NCBI RefSeq assembly: GCF_009765225.1
Contig: NZ_VMSF01000001.1
Location: forward strand, 1,116,001 to 1,180,000
Source: Leifsonia sp. AG29
GTDB lineage: Bacteria > Actinomycetota > Actinomycetes > Actinomycetales > Microbacteriaceae
Length of the DNA: 64,000 nucleotides
Reading direction: 5' to 3'
Shown one piece after another: positions 25,940 to 33,312 of the stretch. Positions within the stretch are counted from its first letter, which is position 1; each line of letters starts with the position of its first letter. A program made the translations under genes and the position numbers. The notes beneath the pieces are model-generated. The model saw nothing but the letters and a program-made list of their open reading frames with translations, made no database searches and was not told where the DNA came from.

Positions 25940-26623
25940 ATGACGACACCCAGCCCGTTCGGCGGCCGCAACAGGATCCTGTTCCCGACCCTCCCACGCG
26001 GTGAGGTCGTCGCGACCTTCGAGACGTACCCGGAGGCGCAGCAGGCGGTCGACGAGCTGGCCCGCGCCGACTTCCCCGTCGACAAGGTCTCCATCGTGGG
26101 CAGCGACCTGAAGAGCGTCGAGCGCGTCACGGGGAAGCTGACGTGGGGCCGCGTCGCTCTCGCGGGGGCCGCGTCGGGCGCCTGGATGGGGATCTTCTTC
26201 GGACTGCTCCTCATCATCTTCTCGCCGACCGTGAGCTTCGCGTTCGTGCTCGCCGCGGTGCTCATCGGGGCCGGGTTCGGCGTGCTCTTCGGCATCGTCT
26301 CGTACGCCATCAACCGCCGGCGCCGCGACTACACCTCGGTCATGCAGGTCATCGCGACGAGCTACTCCGTGCTCGTCGACTCGGAACTGGGGAACCGCGC
26401 ACGCAACCTCCTGCACGGCGCTCCGACGGCTCAGCCGGAGTGGGTGCATCCGTCGGAGCCGCCGGCCGCGCAGCACCCGACCGAGCCGCCCGCCCCGCAG
26501 CATCCGAGCGATCCGCCGCAGCCGTGGCAGCCGCCGGTCCCGCCGGCGCCCCCGTCCGAGCCGTCGGGACCGACCGGGCCGTCGGGGGAGTCCGGAGGCG
26601 GTCGCCCTCCCGCGGGAGCCTGA
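25940..26623 (+). CDS. General-stress-protein-17M-like membrane protein with Pro-rich tail
   Basis: A 227-residue protein. Residues 20-55 (GEVVATFETYPEAQQAVDELARADFPVDKVSIVG) match the domain of general stress protein 17M. A glycine-rich hydrophobic pair follows (LAGAASGAWMGIFFGLLLIIF, FAFVLAAVLIGAGFGVLFGIV). The last 60 residues are low complexity with repeated HPSEPPAAQ / HPTEPPAPQ / HPSDPPQP units. Function is unknown; the mycobacterial counterpart (Rv1234-like) lies in the same neighbourhood. A CAGAAT hexamer sits six bases before the ATG, in the register of the leaderless promoters, but is a weak match. Confidence 0.85.
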   Translation: MTTPSPFGGRNRILFPTLPRGEVVATFETYPEAQQAVDELARADFPVDKVSIVGSDLKSVERVTGKLTWGRVALAGAASGAWMGIFFGLLLIIFSPTVSFAFVLAAVLIGAGFGVLFGIVSYAINRRRRDYTSVMQVIATSYSVLVDSELGNRARNLLHGAPTAQPEWVHPSEPPAAQHPTEPPAPQHPSDPPQPWQPPVPPAPPSEPSGPTGPSGESGGGRPPAGA

Positions 26624-26638
26624 CCCGGGCCGCTCCGC

Positions 26639-28189
26639 TCAGCGGGCGCTGAGCCGCCGGACCCAGGCCTCGACGTCGTCGGCGGTCCGCGGGATGGCGG
26701 TGGAGAGGTTCTCGGCACCGCCCGCGGTCACGAGGATGTTGTCCTCGATCCGCACGCCGATGCCGCGGAACCGTTCCGGCACCGTCAGGTCGTCGGGCTG
26801 GAAGTACAGGCCGGGCTCGATCGTGAACACCATGCCGGGCTCGAGCGTGCCATCGAGGTAGAGGTCGCGGCGCGCCTGTGCGCAGTCGTGCACGTCCAGA
26901 CCCAGGTGGTGGCTCGTGCCGTGGACCATGTAGCGCCGGTGGTGCTGGTTCTCCGCCTCGAGCGCCTCCTCGGCGGTGACCGGGAGGAGTCCCCACTCGG
27001 CCGTGCGCCGCGCGATCACCGCCATGGCGGCCGCGTGGATCTCGCGGAAGCGGATGCCCGGGCGGACGATCGCGAAGGCGGCGTCGGCGGCTTCTAGCAC
27101 CGCCTCGTAGACGAGGCGCTGCGTCTCGCCGAACGTGCCGTCGACCGGGAACGTGCGGGTGATGTCGGCCGTGTAGAGGCTGTCGACCTCGACGCCGGCG
27201 TCCAGGAGGACCAGGTCGCCGGGGACCACCGGGCCGTCGTTCCGGGTCCAGTGGAGGATGCAGGCGTGCGGGCCGCTCGCCGCGATCGTGTCGTAGCCGA
27301 CGGCGTTGCCCTCCACCCGGGCCCGGGTGTAGAACGCGCCCTCGATGAGCCGCTCGCCTCGCGCGTTCGCGACGATCTGCGGGAGATCGGCCAGCACGTC
27401 GTCGAAGCCGCGCGCGGTGGCGGCCACGGCGGCTCGCAGCTCGCCGACCTCGAAATCGTCCTTGATCAGCCGCAGCTCGGAGAGGTCGCGGGCGAGCCGG
27501 TCGTCGTCCTCGTGGTCCTCGGGGTCGCGGTCGCCGTCCGTGTCGTCCCACAGCACCATGCGCGCGGCGTCGACGCGGTCCGTGATCGCGGGGTCCGCCT
27601 CCCTCAGGATGATCGTCTCGCCGTCGGCCTCGTCGAGGAGGGGGTCGACCTCGGCGAGGGCGCGCGTCGGGAGGTCCAGATCGCCGGCCACCTGCGCCAG
27701 CGACGGCCGCGCGCCGATCCAGAACTCGCCGATCTCGGGGTTGGCGTAGAACTCGTCGGAATCGCGCCCCGCGCGTTCCCGGAAGTAGAGGGTCGCCTCG
27801 TGGCCGTCGGCGGTCGGCTCGAGGACGAGAACGCTGCCCGGCTCGGAGTCGGAGCCCCACCCGGTCAGGTGGGCGAAGGCGGAGTGCGGCCGGAACGGGT
27901 AGTCGGTGTCGTTCGAGCGCTGCTTGAGCCGGCCGGCGGGGATGATCAACCGCTTGCCCGGGAACAGCTCGGACACACGCGCGCGACGCGCAGCGGCGAA
28001 CGAGGCCTGAGCGCGGGGCGCAGGAGTCACCTCGGGGCGCTCGGCCCAGCCACTGCCGATGTAGGCACGGAACGCCTCCGACCCGGGGGTGGTCGACCGG
28101 TTCGCGGTGGCCCGGGGGGCCTCCGCCGGTTCAGTGGGGACGGCGGCGTCCGTGGTGTCCGAGGGGGCCTGCGATTCCATGCCGACCAT
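26639..28189 (-). CDS. pepP: Xaa-Pro aminopeptidase (aminopeptidase P)
   Basis: A 516-residue M24B metallopeptidase that removes an N-terminal residue preceding proline. The creatinase N-terminal domain (about 60-230) is followed by the pita-bread catalytic domain: LLDAGVEVDSLYTADITRTF supplies the two aspartates, HGTSHHLGLDVHD the histidine, EPGMVFTIEPGLYF and GVRIEDNILVT the glutamates of the dimanganese site. The first 45 residues are low-complexity and probably disordered. Start assigned to the ATG with GGAG seven bases upstream; a second ATG nine bases later is also possible. It is divergent from the PHP gene. Confidence 0.94.
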   Translation of the reverse strand: MVGMESQAPSDTTDAAVPTEPAEAPRATANRSTTPGSEAFRAYIGSGWAERPEVTPAPRAQASFAAARRARVSELFPGKRLIIPAGRLKQRSNDTDYPFRPHSAFAHLTGWGSDSEPGSVLVLEPTADGHEATLYFRERAGRDSDEFYANPEIGEFWIGARPSLAQVAGDLDLPTRALAEVDPLLDEADGETIILREADPAITDRVDAARMVLWDDTDGDRDPEDHEDDDRLARDLSELRLIKDDFEVGELRAAVAATARGFDDVLADLPQIVANARGERLIEGAFYTRARVEGNAVGYDTIAASGPHACILHWTRNDGPVVPGDLVLLDAGVEVDSLYTADITRTFPVDGTFGETQRLVYEAVLEAADAAFAIVRPGIRFREIHAAAMAVIARRTAEWGLLPVTAEEALEAENQHHRRYMVHGTSHHLGLDVHDCAQARRDLYLDGTLEPGMVFTIEPGLYFQPDDLTVPERFRGIGVRIEDNILVTAGGAENLSTAIPRTADDVEAWVRRLSAR

Positions 28190-28200
28190 TCTTCCACTCC

Positions 28201-28206
28201 TAGGAT
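28201..28206 (+). promoter_or_regulatory. Leaderless -10 box (TAGGAT) for the PHP gene
   Basis: TAGGAT ends six bases before the ATG of the PHP gene and is part of the palindrome TCCTAGGA, so it also overlaps the upstream region of pepP. Confidence 0.55.
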
Positions 28207-28212
28207 GGCTGC

Positions 28213-29085
28213 ATGGCTGATGCGCGACGGTTCCGCGGTCCCGTCGACCTCCACACGCACTCGAGCGTGTCGGACGGGACGGAGACCCCCGCCGAGCTCG
28301 TGCGCTCCGCCGCTCGCGCCGGCCTGGGCGCCGTCGCCCTCACCGACCACGACTCGACGGCCGGCTGGGACGCCGCCGCCGCCGAGGCCGTCCGCTCCGG
28401 CGTCACCGTGATCCCGGGCATGGAGTTGTCGACCCGGATCGAGTTCGCCAGCGTCCACATGCTCGGGTACCTGTTCGACCCGACCGACGAGGCCCTCGTC
28501 GCCGAGACCGAGCGGATCCGCGCCGGGCGCATGCGCCGCGCCGAGGACATGGTCCGCCGGATCGCGGAGGACTACGACATCACGTGGGACGACGTCATGG
28601 CGCAGGCCTCGGACGGCGCGACCGTGGGCCGCCCGCACATCGCGGACGCACTCGTCGCCCGCGGGCTGGCGAGCGACCGGAGCGCCGCCTTCGCGGGGAT
28701 CCTCCACTGGAGGAGCGGGTACTTCCAGCCCCACTACGCGCCGGACCCGCTCACCGGCGTCCGGCTCATCCGCGGAGCCGGGGGCGTGCCCGTCCTCGCC
28801 CACCCCGCCACCAGCAGCCGGGGGAGTGTCATCCCGGAGGAGCGCCTGCGACGGCTCGTCGACGCCGGCCTCTTCGGCCTGGAGCTCGACCACCGCGAGA
28901 ACCGCACCGAGGGCGTCGAGACGTTGAGAGCGCTCGCGCGCAGGTTCGGGCTCGCGGTCACCGGCTCCAGCGATTACCACGGCTCCGGCAAGCCCAATCG
29001 CCTCGGCGAGAACACGACCGACCCCGCCGTCGTCGACCGGATGATCGAAGACGCGACAGGCGCGGCGCCTTTCTACGCTTCGTGA
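28213..29085 (+). CDS. PHP-domain phosphoesterase (TrpH/RNase AM-like)
   Basis: A 290-residue PHP protein. The first metal motif is VDLHTHSSVSDG, then ALTDHDSTAGW, GMELSTR, HMLGYLF, PVLAHPATS and ITGSSDYHGSGK as the last motif, so the trinuclear metal site looks complete. E. coli YciV/TrpH of this family acts as 3',5'-nucleoside bisphosphate phosphatase and 5'-3' exoribonuclease; that activity is a reasonable inference. The ATG follows a TAGGAT box by six bases and the mRNA is probably leaderless. Confidence 0.92.
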   Translation: MADARRFRGPVDLHTHSSVSDGTETPAELVRSAARAGLGAVALTDHDSTAGWDAAAAEAVRSGVTVIPGMELSTRIEFASVHMLGYLFDPTDEALVAETERIRAGRMRRAEDMVRRIAEDYDITWDDVMAQASDGATVGRPHIADALVARGLASDRSAAFAGILHWRSGYFQPHYAPDPLTGVRLIRGAGGVPVLAHPATSSRGSVIPEERLRRLVDAGLFGLELDHRENRTEGVETLRALARRFGLAVTGSSDYHGSGKPNRLGENTTDPAVVDRMIEDATGAAPFYAS

Positions 29086-29132
29086 CGATCGCCCCGTAGC
29101 CTGGAGCGCGGGGATCGGGAGCGAGGTGGCGG

Positions 29133-30293
29133 ATGAGACGGATCTGGACGGGCACGGCGGTCGCCGCTGCTCTCGTGGCGGCACTCGTCGTAGCGGGAGG
29201 CACGGCCCCCGCCTCGGCGGACACGTCGTACCCCTCGTGGGCCGACGTGCAGGCGGCCAAGGCGAACACGGCGGCGGCTCAGGCCGAGGTCGACCGGATC
29301 AACGGGCTCCTCGCCTCCCTCCAGTCCGCAGCGGATGCCGCCGGCGACCTCGCCGTCAAACGCCTCGGCGAGTACGGCAAGGCGAAGGCGGACCTCGCCG
29401 CGGCCACGCAGAAGGCGGACGATCTGGGGTCGCAGGCCTCGGCGGCCGCGGCCAAGGCGGAGGCGCTCAAGGCGCAGAGCGGCCGGTTCGCCTCGCAGCT
29501 CACCCGGTCCGACAGCTCGGGTGTGTCGCTGCGCCTGTTCCTCGGCACCAGCGCGCAGGCGTCGGACACCCTCCTGTATCAGCTCGGAGCCGTCTCGCGC
29601 CTCACCGGTCAGGCGAGCGCGCTGTTCGCGCAGGCCGATGCTCAGAGGAACCTCGCCGCATCGCTCAGCGATCAGGCCAAGGCGGCTCAGAAGATCCGTG
29701 ACTCGCTCGCCGTCGCGGCGCAGAAGGCCAGCGAGGAGGCCGACGCCGCCAAGGCCGCGGCCGACGCGGCCCTCGCCGACCAGAAGCAGCACGCGACGAC
29801 GCTCTACCAGCAGCTCGCGTCCCTCCAGAACACGGAGGCGTCGGTCGAGCAGCAATACGCCGCGGGTGTCGCCGCCGCGCAGGCAGCTGCGGCTGCCGCG
29901 GCCGCCAAGGCCGCAGCCGCGGCGGCGAACTCCGGAGGGGGCGGCGCGGACGGTGTGGCTCCGCCTCCCGGGATGACGGTGGACCCGGCCGCCGCCCAGG
30001 CGTACGCCAACAGCCGCCTGGCCGCGTTCGGCTGGGGAGGCGGTCAGATGGACTGCCTGATCAAGCTGTGGAACCACGAGTCCGGGTGGCGCGCCGACGC
30101 ATACAACACGTCGAGCGGCGCCTACGGGATCCCGCAGGCGCTGCCGGCGAGCAAGATGGCGTCCGCCGGCTCCGACTGGATGACGAACCAGAACACCCAG
30201 GTCGACTGGGGCCTCGACTACATCAACCGCTCGTACGGCTCACCCTGCGCGGCGTGGAACTTCGAGATGAGCCACACGCCGAACTGGTACTGA
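29133..30293 (+). CDS. Secreted coiled-coil lytic transglycosylase
   Basis: A 386-residue exported cell-wall protein. The signal peptide MRRIWTGTAVAAALVAALVV ends at an Ala-x-Ala site near TAPASADT. Residues 40-250 form a long Ala/Lys/Gln-rich coiled coil similar to that of NlpC/P60 and amidase-activator proteins. An Ala and Gly linker leads to a C-terminal transglycosylase-like domain with the catalytic glutamate at about 315 in LWNHESGWRADAYN, then GAYGIPQALP and the C-terminal AAWNFEMSHTPNWY. It should cleave peptidoglycan glycan strands outside the cell. A TAGCCT -10 box lies about 30 bp upstream and GAGGTGG is the ribosome site. Confidence 0.9.
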   Translation: MRRIWTGTAVAAALVAALVVAGGTAPASADTSYPSWADVQAAKANTAAAQAEVDRINGLLASLQSAADAAGDLAVKRLGEYGKAKADLAAATQKADDLGSQASAAAAKAEALKAQSGRFASQLTRSDSSGVSLRLFLGTSAQASDTLLYQLGAVSRLTGQASALFAQADAQRNLAASLSDQAKAAQKIRDSLAVAAQKASEEADAAKAAADAALADQKQHATTLYQQLASLQNTEASVEQQYAAGVAAAQAAAAAAAAKAAAAAANSGGGGADGVAPPPGMTVDPAAAQAYANSRLAAFGWGGGQMDCLIKLWNHESGWRADAYNTSSGAYGIPQALPASKMASAGSDWMTNQNTQVDWGLDYINRSYGSPCAAWNFEMSHTPNWY

Positions 30294-30294
30294 C

Positions 30295-30315
30295 CCCGCG
30301 GGCTCAGCTCGCGGG
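30295..30315. terminator. Short hairpin between convergent genes
   Basis: CCCGCGGG-ctcag-CTCGCGGG (one G-U pair) spans the ends of the transglycosylase and RNA helicase genes, which are ten bases apart. Confidence 0.5.
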
Positions 30316-31773
30316 CGTCGCCGGGGAGCCGCCGCGCGAGCGGCGACGGCGGCGCCGCGGAGCGCTGTTGCCGTCGCGGTGCTGAGCCCCGCCGCCGTCG
30401 TGCGTGCCGGTCGCGGCCGGCGAACCGTCGGCGTGCGACGGAGCCGGCGCGGAGGCGGAGGCGGAGGCGCCGTCGGCGGGGCGTCCGCTGCGCGTGCGGC
30501 GACGGCGGTTGCCGCCGGACCGCGCGGAGTCGCTCTCACCGTGAGGCGCCGAGCGCGGGGCGTCGCCCTCCGGGGTCTTCACCGCGGGCGTCGGCTTGAG
30601 CCGGCCCTTGGCGCCGGCCGGGATGCCGAGGTCGCTGTACAGGTGCGGCGACGACGAGTAGGTCTCGACGGGCTCGGGCTGGCCGAACTCGAGCGCCCGG
30701 TTGATGAGCGCCCACTTGTGCAGGTCCTCCCAGTCGACGAAGGTCACGGCCACGCCGGTCTTGCCGGCCCGGCCCGTGCGGCCCACGCGGTGCAGGTAGG
30801 TCTTCTCGTCGTCGGGGATGGTGTGGTTGATCACGTGCGTCACGTCGTCGACGTCGATGCCGCGGGCGGCGACGTCGGTCGCGATCAGGACGTCCTTCTT
30901 GCCGGCGCGGAACGCGGCCATCGCCCGCTCGCGCTGCTCCTGGTTGAGGTCGCCGTGCACGGCGGCGGCGCTGAAGCCGCGGTCGGTGAGCTCCTCCACC
31001 AGCTTGGCGGCGGCGCGCTTCGTGCGCGTGAAGATCACGGTCTTGCCGCGGCCCTCCGCCTGGAGCATCCGGGCGATGACCTCGTCCTTGTCGAGCGAGT
31101 GCGCGCGGTAGATGAGGTGCTTGATGTTGGCCTGCACCTGGCCCTCGTCGGGGTCGGTGGCGCGGATGTGGATCGGGCGCGTCATGAAGCGGCGCGCCAG
31201 GGCTACGATCGGCCCGGGCATCGTGGCGGAGAAGAGCATCGTGTGCCGGGTGGCGGGCGTCTGCGCGAACAGCTTCTCGATGTCGGCGAGGAAGCCGAGG
31301 TCGAGCATCTTGTCGGCCTCGTCGAGCACCATCTCGCGGACGTTGCCGAGGTTCAGGAGGCGCTGGCCCGCGAGGTCGAGGAGGCGTCCGGGGGTGCCGA
31401 CGACGACCTGCGCGCCGGCCTTGAGCTGCGCGATCTGGCCCTCGTACGCCTTGCCGCCGTAGATGGCGGCGATGGACGTCGGCCGGTTCGACGCGGCCTG
31501 CTCGAGGTCCTCGAAGACCTGGATCGCGAGCTCGCGGGTCGGCACGACGACGAGCGCCTGCACTCCCGGCTCGGGGTCCGGGCCGAGGCGCTGGAGCAGC
31601 GGGAGGCCGAAGCCGAGCGTCTTGCCGGTGCCGGTCTTGGCCTGGCCGATGATGTCCTGGCCGGAGAGGCCGAGCGGGATCGTCTGCGACTGGATGGGGA
31701 ACGGCTCGGTGATGCCCTTGGAGGCGAGCGCCTCCACCATGTCGTGGTCGATGTTCAGTTCGGAGAAAGTCAC
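30304..31773 (-). CDS. rhlE: DEAD-box RNA helicase, RhlE type
   Basis: A 489-residue ATP-dependent RNA helicase. The Q motif region is ITEPFPIQSQTIP, motif I AKTGTGKT, motif II DEAD (EMVLDEADKMLD), motif III SAT, and the second RecA domain has ATDVAARGIDVDDVTHV and HRVGRTGRAGKTG (motif VI). The last 100 residues are a disordered Arg/Gly/Ser/Pro-rich tail with clusters such as [10 protein letters not shown] and RRRRRRSRGG that probably bind RNA. It likely acts in ribosome assembly or mRNA turnover. The start is GTG; no upstream in-frame ATG is near. The leader of about 85 nt folds into two hairpins. Confidence 0.94.
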   Translation of the reverse strand: MTFSELNIDHDMVEALASKGITEPFPIQSQTIPLGLSGQDIIGQAKTGTGKTLGFGLPLLQRLGPDPEPGVQALVVVPTRELAIQVFEDLEQAASNRPTSIAAIYGGKAYEGQIAQLKAGAQVVVGTPGRLLDLAGQRLLNLGNVREMVLDEADKMLDLGFLADIEKLFAQTPATRHTMLFSATMPGPIVALARRFMTRPIHIRATDPDEGQVQANIKHLIYRAHSLDKDEVIARMLQAEGRGKTVIFTRTKRAAAKLVEELTDRGFSAAAVHGDLNQEQRERAMAAFRAGKKDVLIATDVAARGIDVDDVTHVINHTIPDDEKTYLHRVGRTGRAGKTGVAVTFVDWEDLHKWALINRALEFGQPEPVETYSSSPHLYSDLGIPAGAKGRLKPTPAVKTPEGDAPRSAPHGESDSARSGGNRRRRTRSGRPADGASASASAPAPSHADGSPAATGTHDGGGAQHRDGNSAPRRRRRRSRGGSPATPAS

Positions 31774-31858
31774 GTTTCGAGAAGCCTGTCGTCGTAAGGA
31801 AGAGGGTCTACGCCCTGTTCTCTCGCAGGCGTAGGGCCGTCGATCCTGCGCCGACGGC
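31774..31858 (-). promoter_or_regulatory. Structured 5' leader of rhlE
   Basis: Two hairpins: GCCGTCG/CGACGGC (31836-31842 with 31852-31858), at the presumed 5' end, and CTACGC(C)CTG/CAGGCGTAG (31808-31817 with 31826-31834). DEAD-box helicase mRNAs are often cold-regulated by their leaders; that role here is inference. Confidence 0.4.
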
Positions 31859-31864
31859 ACCTCA

Positions 31865-31870
31865 AGCGTA
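31865..31870 (-). promoter_or_regulatory. -10 box (TACGCT) of rhlE
   Basis: Minus-strand TACGCT puts the start of transcription near 31858, where the first leader hairpin begins. Confidence 0.45.
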
Positions 31871-31884
31871 CCGGAGCGGGCCGA

Positions 31885-31890
31885 TACACT
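31885..31890 (+). promoter_or_regulatory. Leaderless -10 box (TACACT) for the ferritin-like gene
   Basis: TACACT ends seven bases before the GTG. It lies 15 bp from the rhlE -10 box, so the two promoters are back to back. Confidence 0.5.
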
Positions 31891-31897
31891 GCTGAAC

Positions 31898-32614
31898 GTG
31901 TCAACCTGGTTCAGCCGCCGCCGCCCGACCGTCGAGCTCCCGAGGCTGTCGCCGCGCACACCGCCCGGGCCCGCGACGAAGGTCGACCTCCACGAGGTGA
32001 TGCCGGATCTGCTGCCCTTCCTGGGGCAGGCGGCGTACCTCCAGCTCGGCCGGTTCGAGACCCTGTCGAGGGTCGCGGCGGACGCCGGCGACCTCCGCGC
32101 CAAGGAGCCCGTGTCGGTCGCCGCGGGCCTCGCGCTCTCGAAGCACCACGGTCTGATCGCCGAGATCCGGCGGCGCGGGGACGACCCGGCCGCGGTCATG
32201 CAGCCGTTCGCGGACGCCATCGAGGGCTTCGGCGCGACCACGCTCGGATCCGACTGGCGCGAGACGCTGCTGTCGGCGATCGTGACCGGCGGGCTGCTCG
32301 ACGACTTCTTCATCCGGCTGGCCGCCGGTCTGCCGGGCGACGTCGGGCCGCGCACGGCGCATCTCCTCGGGTCCGACTCCGGTCAGGAGGGGATCCTGGA
32401 GGTGCTGCGCGAGGAGATCGGCGCCGACCCCCAGCTCGGTTCGCGTCTCGCGATGTGGGGGAGGCGGCTGGTGGGCGACACCCTGCTCGTCGCGCGTTCC
32501 GCGCTGCACCAGTCGGGCAACCGGGCATCGGATGAGGAGCGGATCGAACCGATCTTCACCGAGCTGATCGCGGCGCACACGCGGCGCATGGATGCGCTCG
32601 GCCTGACGGCCTGA
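31898..32614 (+). CDS. Ferritin-like fold protein (MiaE-like family)
   Basis: A 238-residue mainly helical protein of the ferritin-like/MiaE-type group found next to rhlE in actinobacteria (compare Rv3210c). Candidate iron ligands are in the helices QLGRFETLSRVAADAG, SVAAGLALSKHHGLIAEI and DDFFIRLAAGL, with further acidic residues in GILEVLREEI. MiaE hydroxylates a modified adenosine in tRNA, but whether this protein has that activity is unknown. The GTG start is set by the TACACT box. Divergent from rhlE. Confidence 0.8.
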   Translation: MSTWFSRRRPTVELPRLSPRTPPGPATKVDLHEVMPDLLPFLGQAAYLQLGRFETLSRVAADAGDLRAKEPVSVAAGLALSKHHGLIAEIRRRGDDPAAVMQPFADAIEGFGATTLGSDWRETLLSAIVTGGLLDDFFIRLAAGLPGDVGPRTAHLLGSDSGQEGILEVLREEIGADPQLGSRLAMWGRRLVGDTLLVARSALHQSGNRASDEERIEPIFTELIAAHTRRMDALGLTA

Positions 32615-32650
32615 GCCGGGGTCACCGCGCCGGGACGCCCGTGAGGCCGG

Positions 32651-32953
32651 TCAGCGGGCGACGGCGCCGCGCGAGAGCTCGTGCAGGAGCCGCTCGTCGC
32701 TCGCGGTCCGGAGGCGTCCGAGGAGCAGATCGGTCACGGCGACGACGACGGCCGTGCCGATGAGGGTGATCCACCAGATCCAGCCGCCGTCCCAGGCCAG
32801 CCCGGCCCAGGTGAGGACGACCCAGATGACGCTCGCCGCGGCGGCCCCGAGGGCCGGGACCAGGACGGCGCCGTGGGTGTGGCGACGGGGCAGGAGATAG
32901 CGTGCGGCGAGGCCCAGGATGGCGCCGCCGAGGACGACGAAGAGCAGTTCCAC
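32651..32953 (-). CDS. Small membrane protein, three predicted helices
   Basis: A 100-residue protein of unknown function. Three hydrophobic segments are visible: LLFVVLGGAILGLAARYLL, AVLVPALGAAAASVIWVVL and WIWWITLIGTAVVVAVTDLLL, ending in a charged tail. The start is GTG, with a TAGCCT box six bases upstream that overlaps the stop codon of the DUF3107 gene. It keeps a constant place between the ferritin-like and DUF3107 genes, so it is real, but no family assignment can be made. Confidence 0.75.
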   Translation of the reverse strand: MELLFVVLGGAILGLAARYLLPRRHTHGAVLVPALGAAAASVIWVVLTWAGLAWDGGWIWWITLIGTAVVVAVTDLLLGRLRTASDERLLHELSRGAVAR

Positions 32954-32959
32954 GAGGGG

Positions 32960-32965
32960 AGGCTA
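32960..32965 (-). promoter_or_regulatory. Leaderless -10 box (TAGCCT) overlapping the DUF3107 stop codon
   Basis: Minus-strand TAGCCT ends six bases before the GTG of the small membrane protein. Its TAG is also the stop codon of the upstream gene. Confidence 0.45.
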
Positions 32966-33187
32966 GCCGACGAAGCCGATCCGGCGCGATTCCTCGGTGC
33001 CGAGCTCCACGTAGCCGATGCCCGCGGTCGGGACGATGTAGAGGCGGCCCTTGTCGTCGGTGAGGCGGAGGAACCCGGTGCCGCTGCTGAGCGCGGTCTG
33101 CACCTGCTCCGCCAGCTCCTCGGCCGACTGCGACGACTCGAAGCTGAGCTCGCGGGGGGCGTTGACGATTCCGATGCGGATCTCCAC
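32963..33187 (-). CDS. DUF3107 small protein
   Basis: A 74-residue soluble protein of the DUF3107 family (TB9.4/Rv3208A-like). It starts MEIRIGIVNAPRELSFESSQSAEEL and ends GIGYVELGTEESRRIGFVG. Function is unknown; the family is nearly always next to DNA-repair or TetR genes in actinobacteria. The GTG start has AAAGG eight bases upstream. The gene sits directly upstream of, and divergent from, adnA. Confidence 0.9.
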   Translation of the reverse strand: MEIRIGIVNAPRELSFESSQSAEELAEQVQTALSSGTGFLRLTDDKGRLYIVPTAGIGYVELGTEESRRIGFVG

Positions 33188-33299
33188 GACTGTGCCTTTC
33201 CGGGTAGCGGGCCGTTCTTTAGCCGACCGGCGGATGTGAGTTCAGACTACGGCACACGGCTCGCGGCCCTCGCTCGCGTTCTCTGTCGGCGGACGCCGA

Positions 33300-33305
33300 T
33301 ACCGT
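33300..33305 (+). promoter_or_regulatory. Leaderless -10 box (TACCGT) for adnAB
   Basis: TACCGT ends seven bases before the ATG of adnA. An in-frame GTG lies inside this hexamer and is therefore unlikely to be the start. Confidence 0.45.
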
Positions 33306-33312
33306 GGCAGGC

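Noticed and set aside
26637-26654. GCTCAGCG-GG-CGCTGAGC as a terminator between the stress-protein and pepP genes
   Set aside because: The arms are perfect but a 2-nt loop is too tight for the full stem and it lies across the pepP stop codon; a chance palindrome is as likely.
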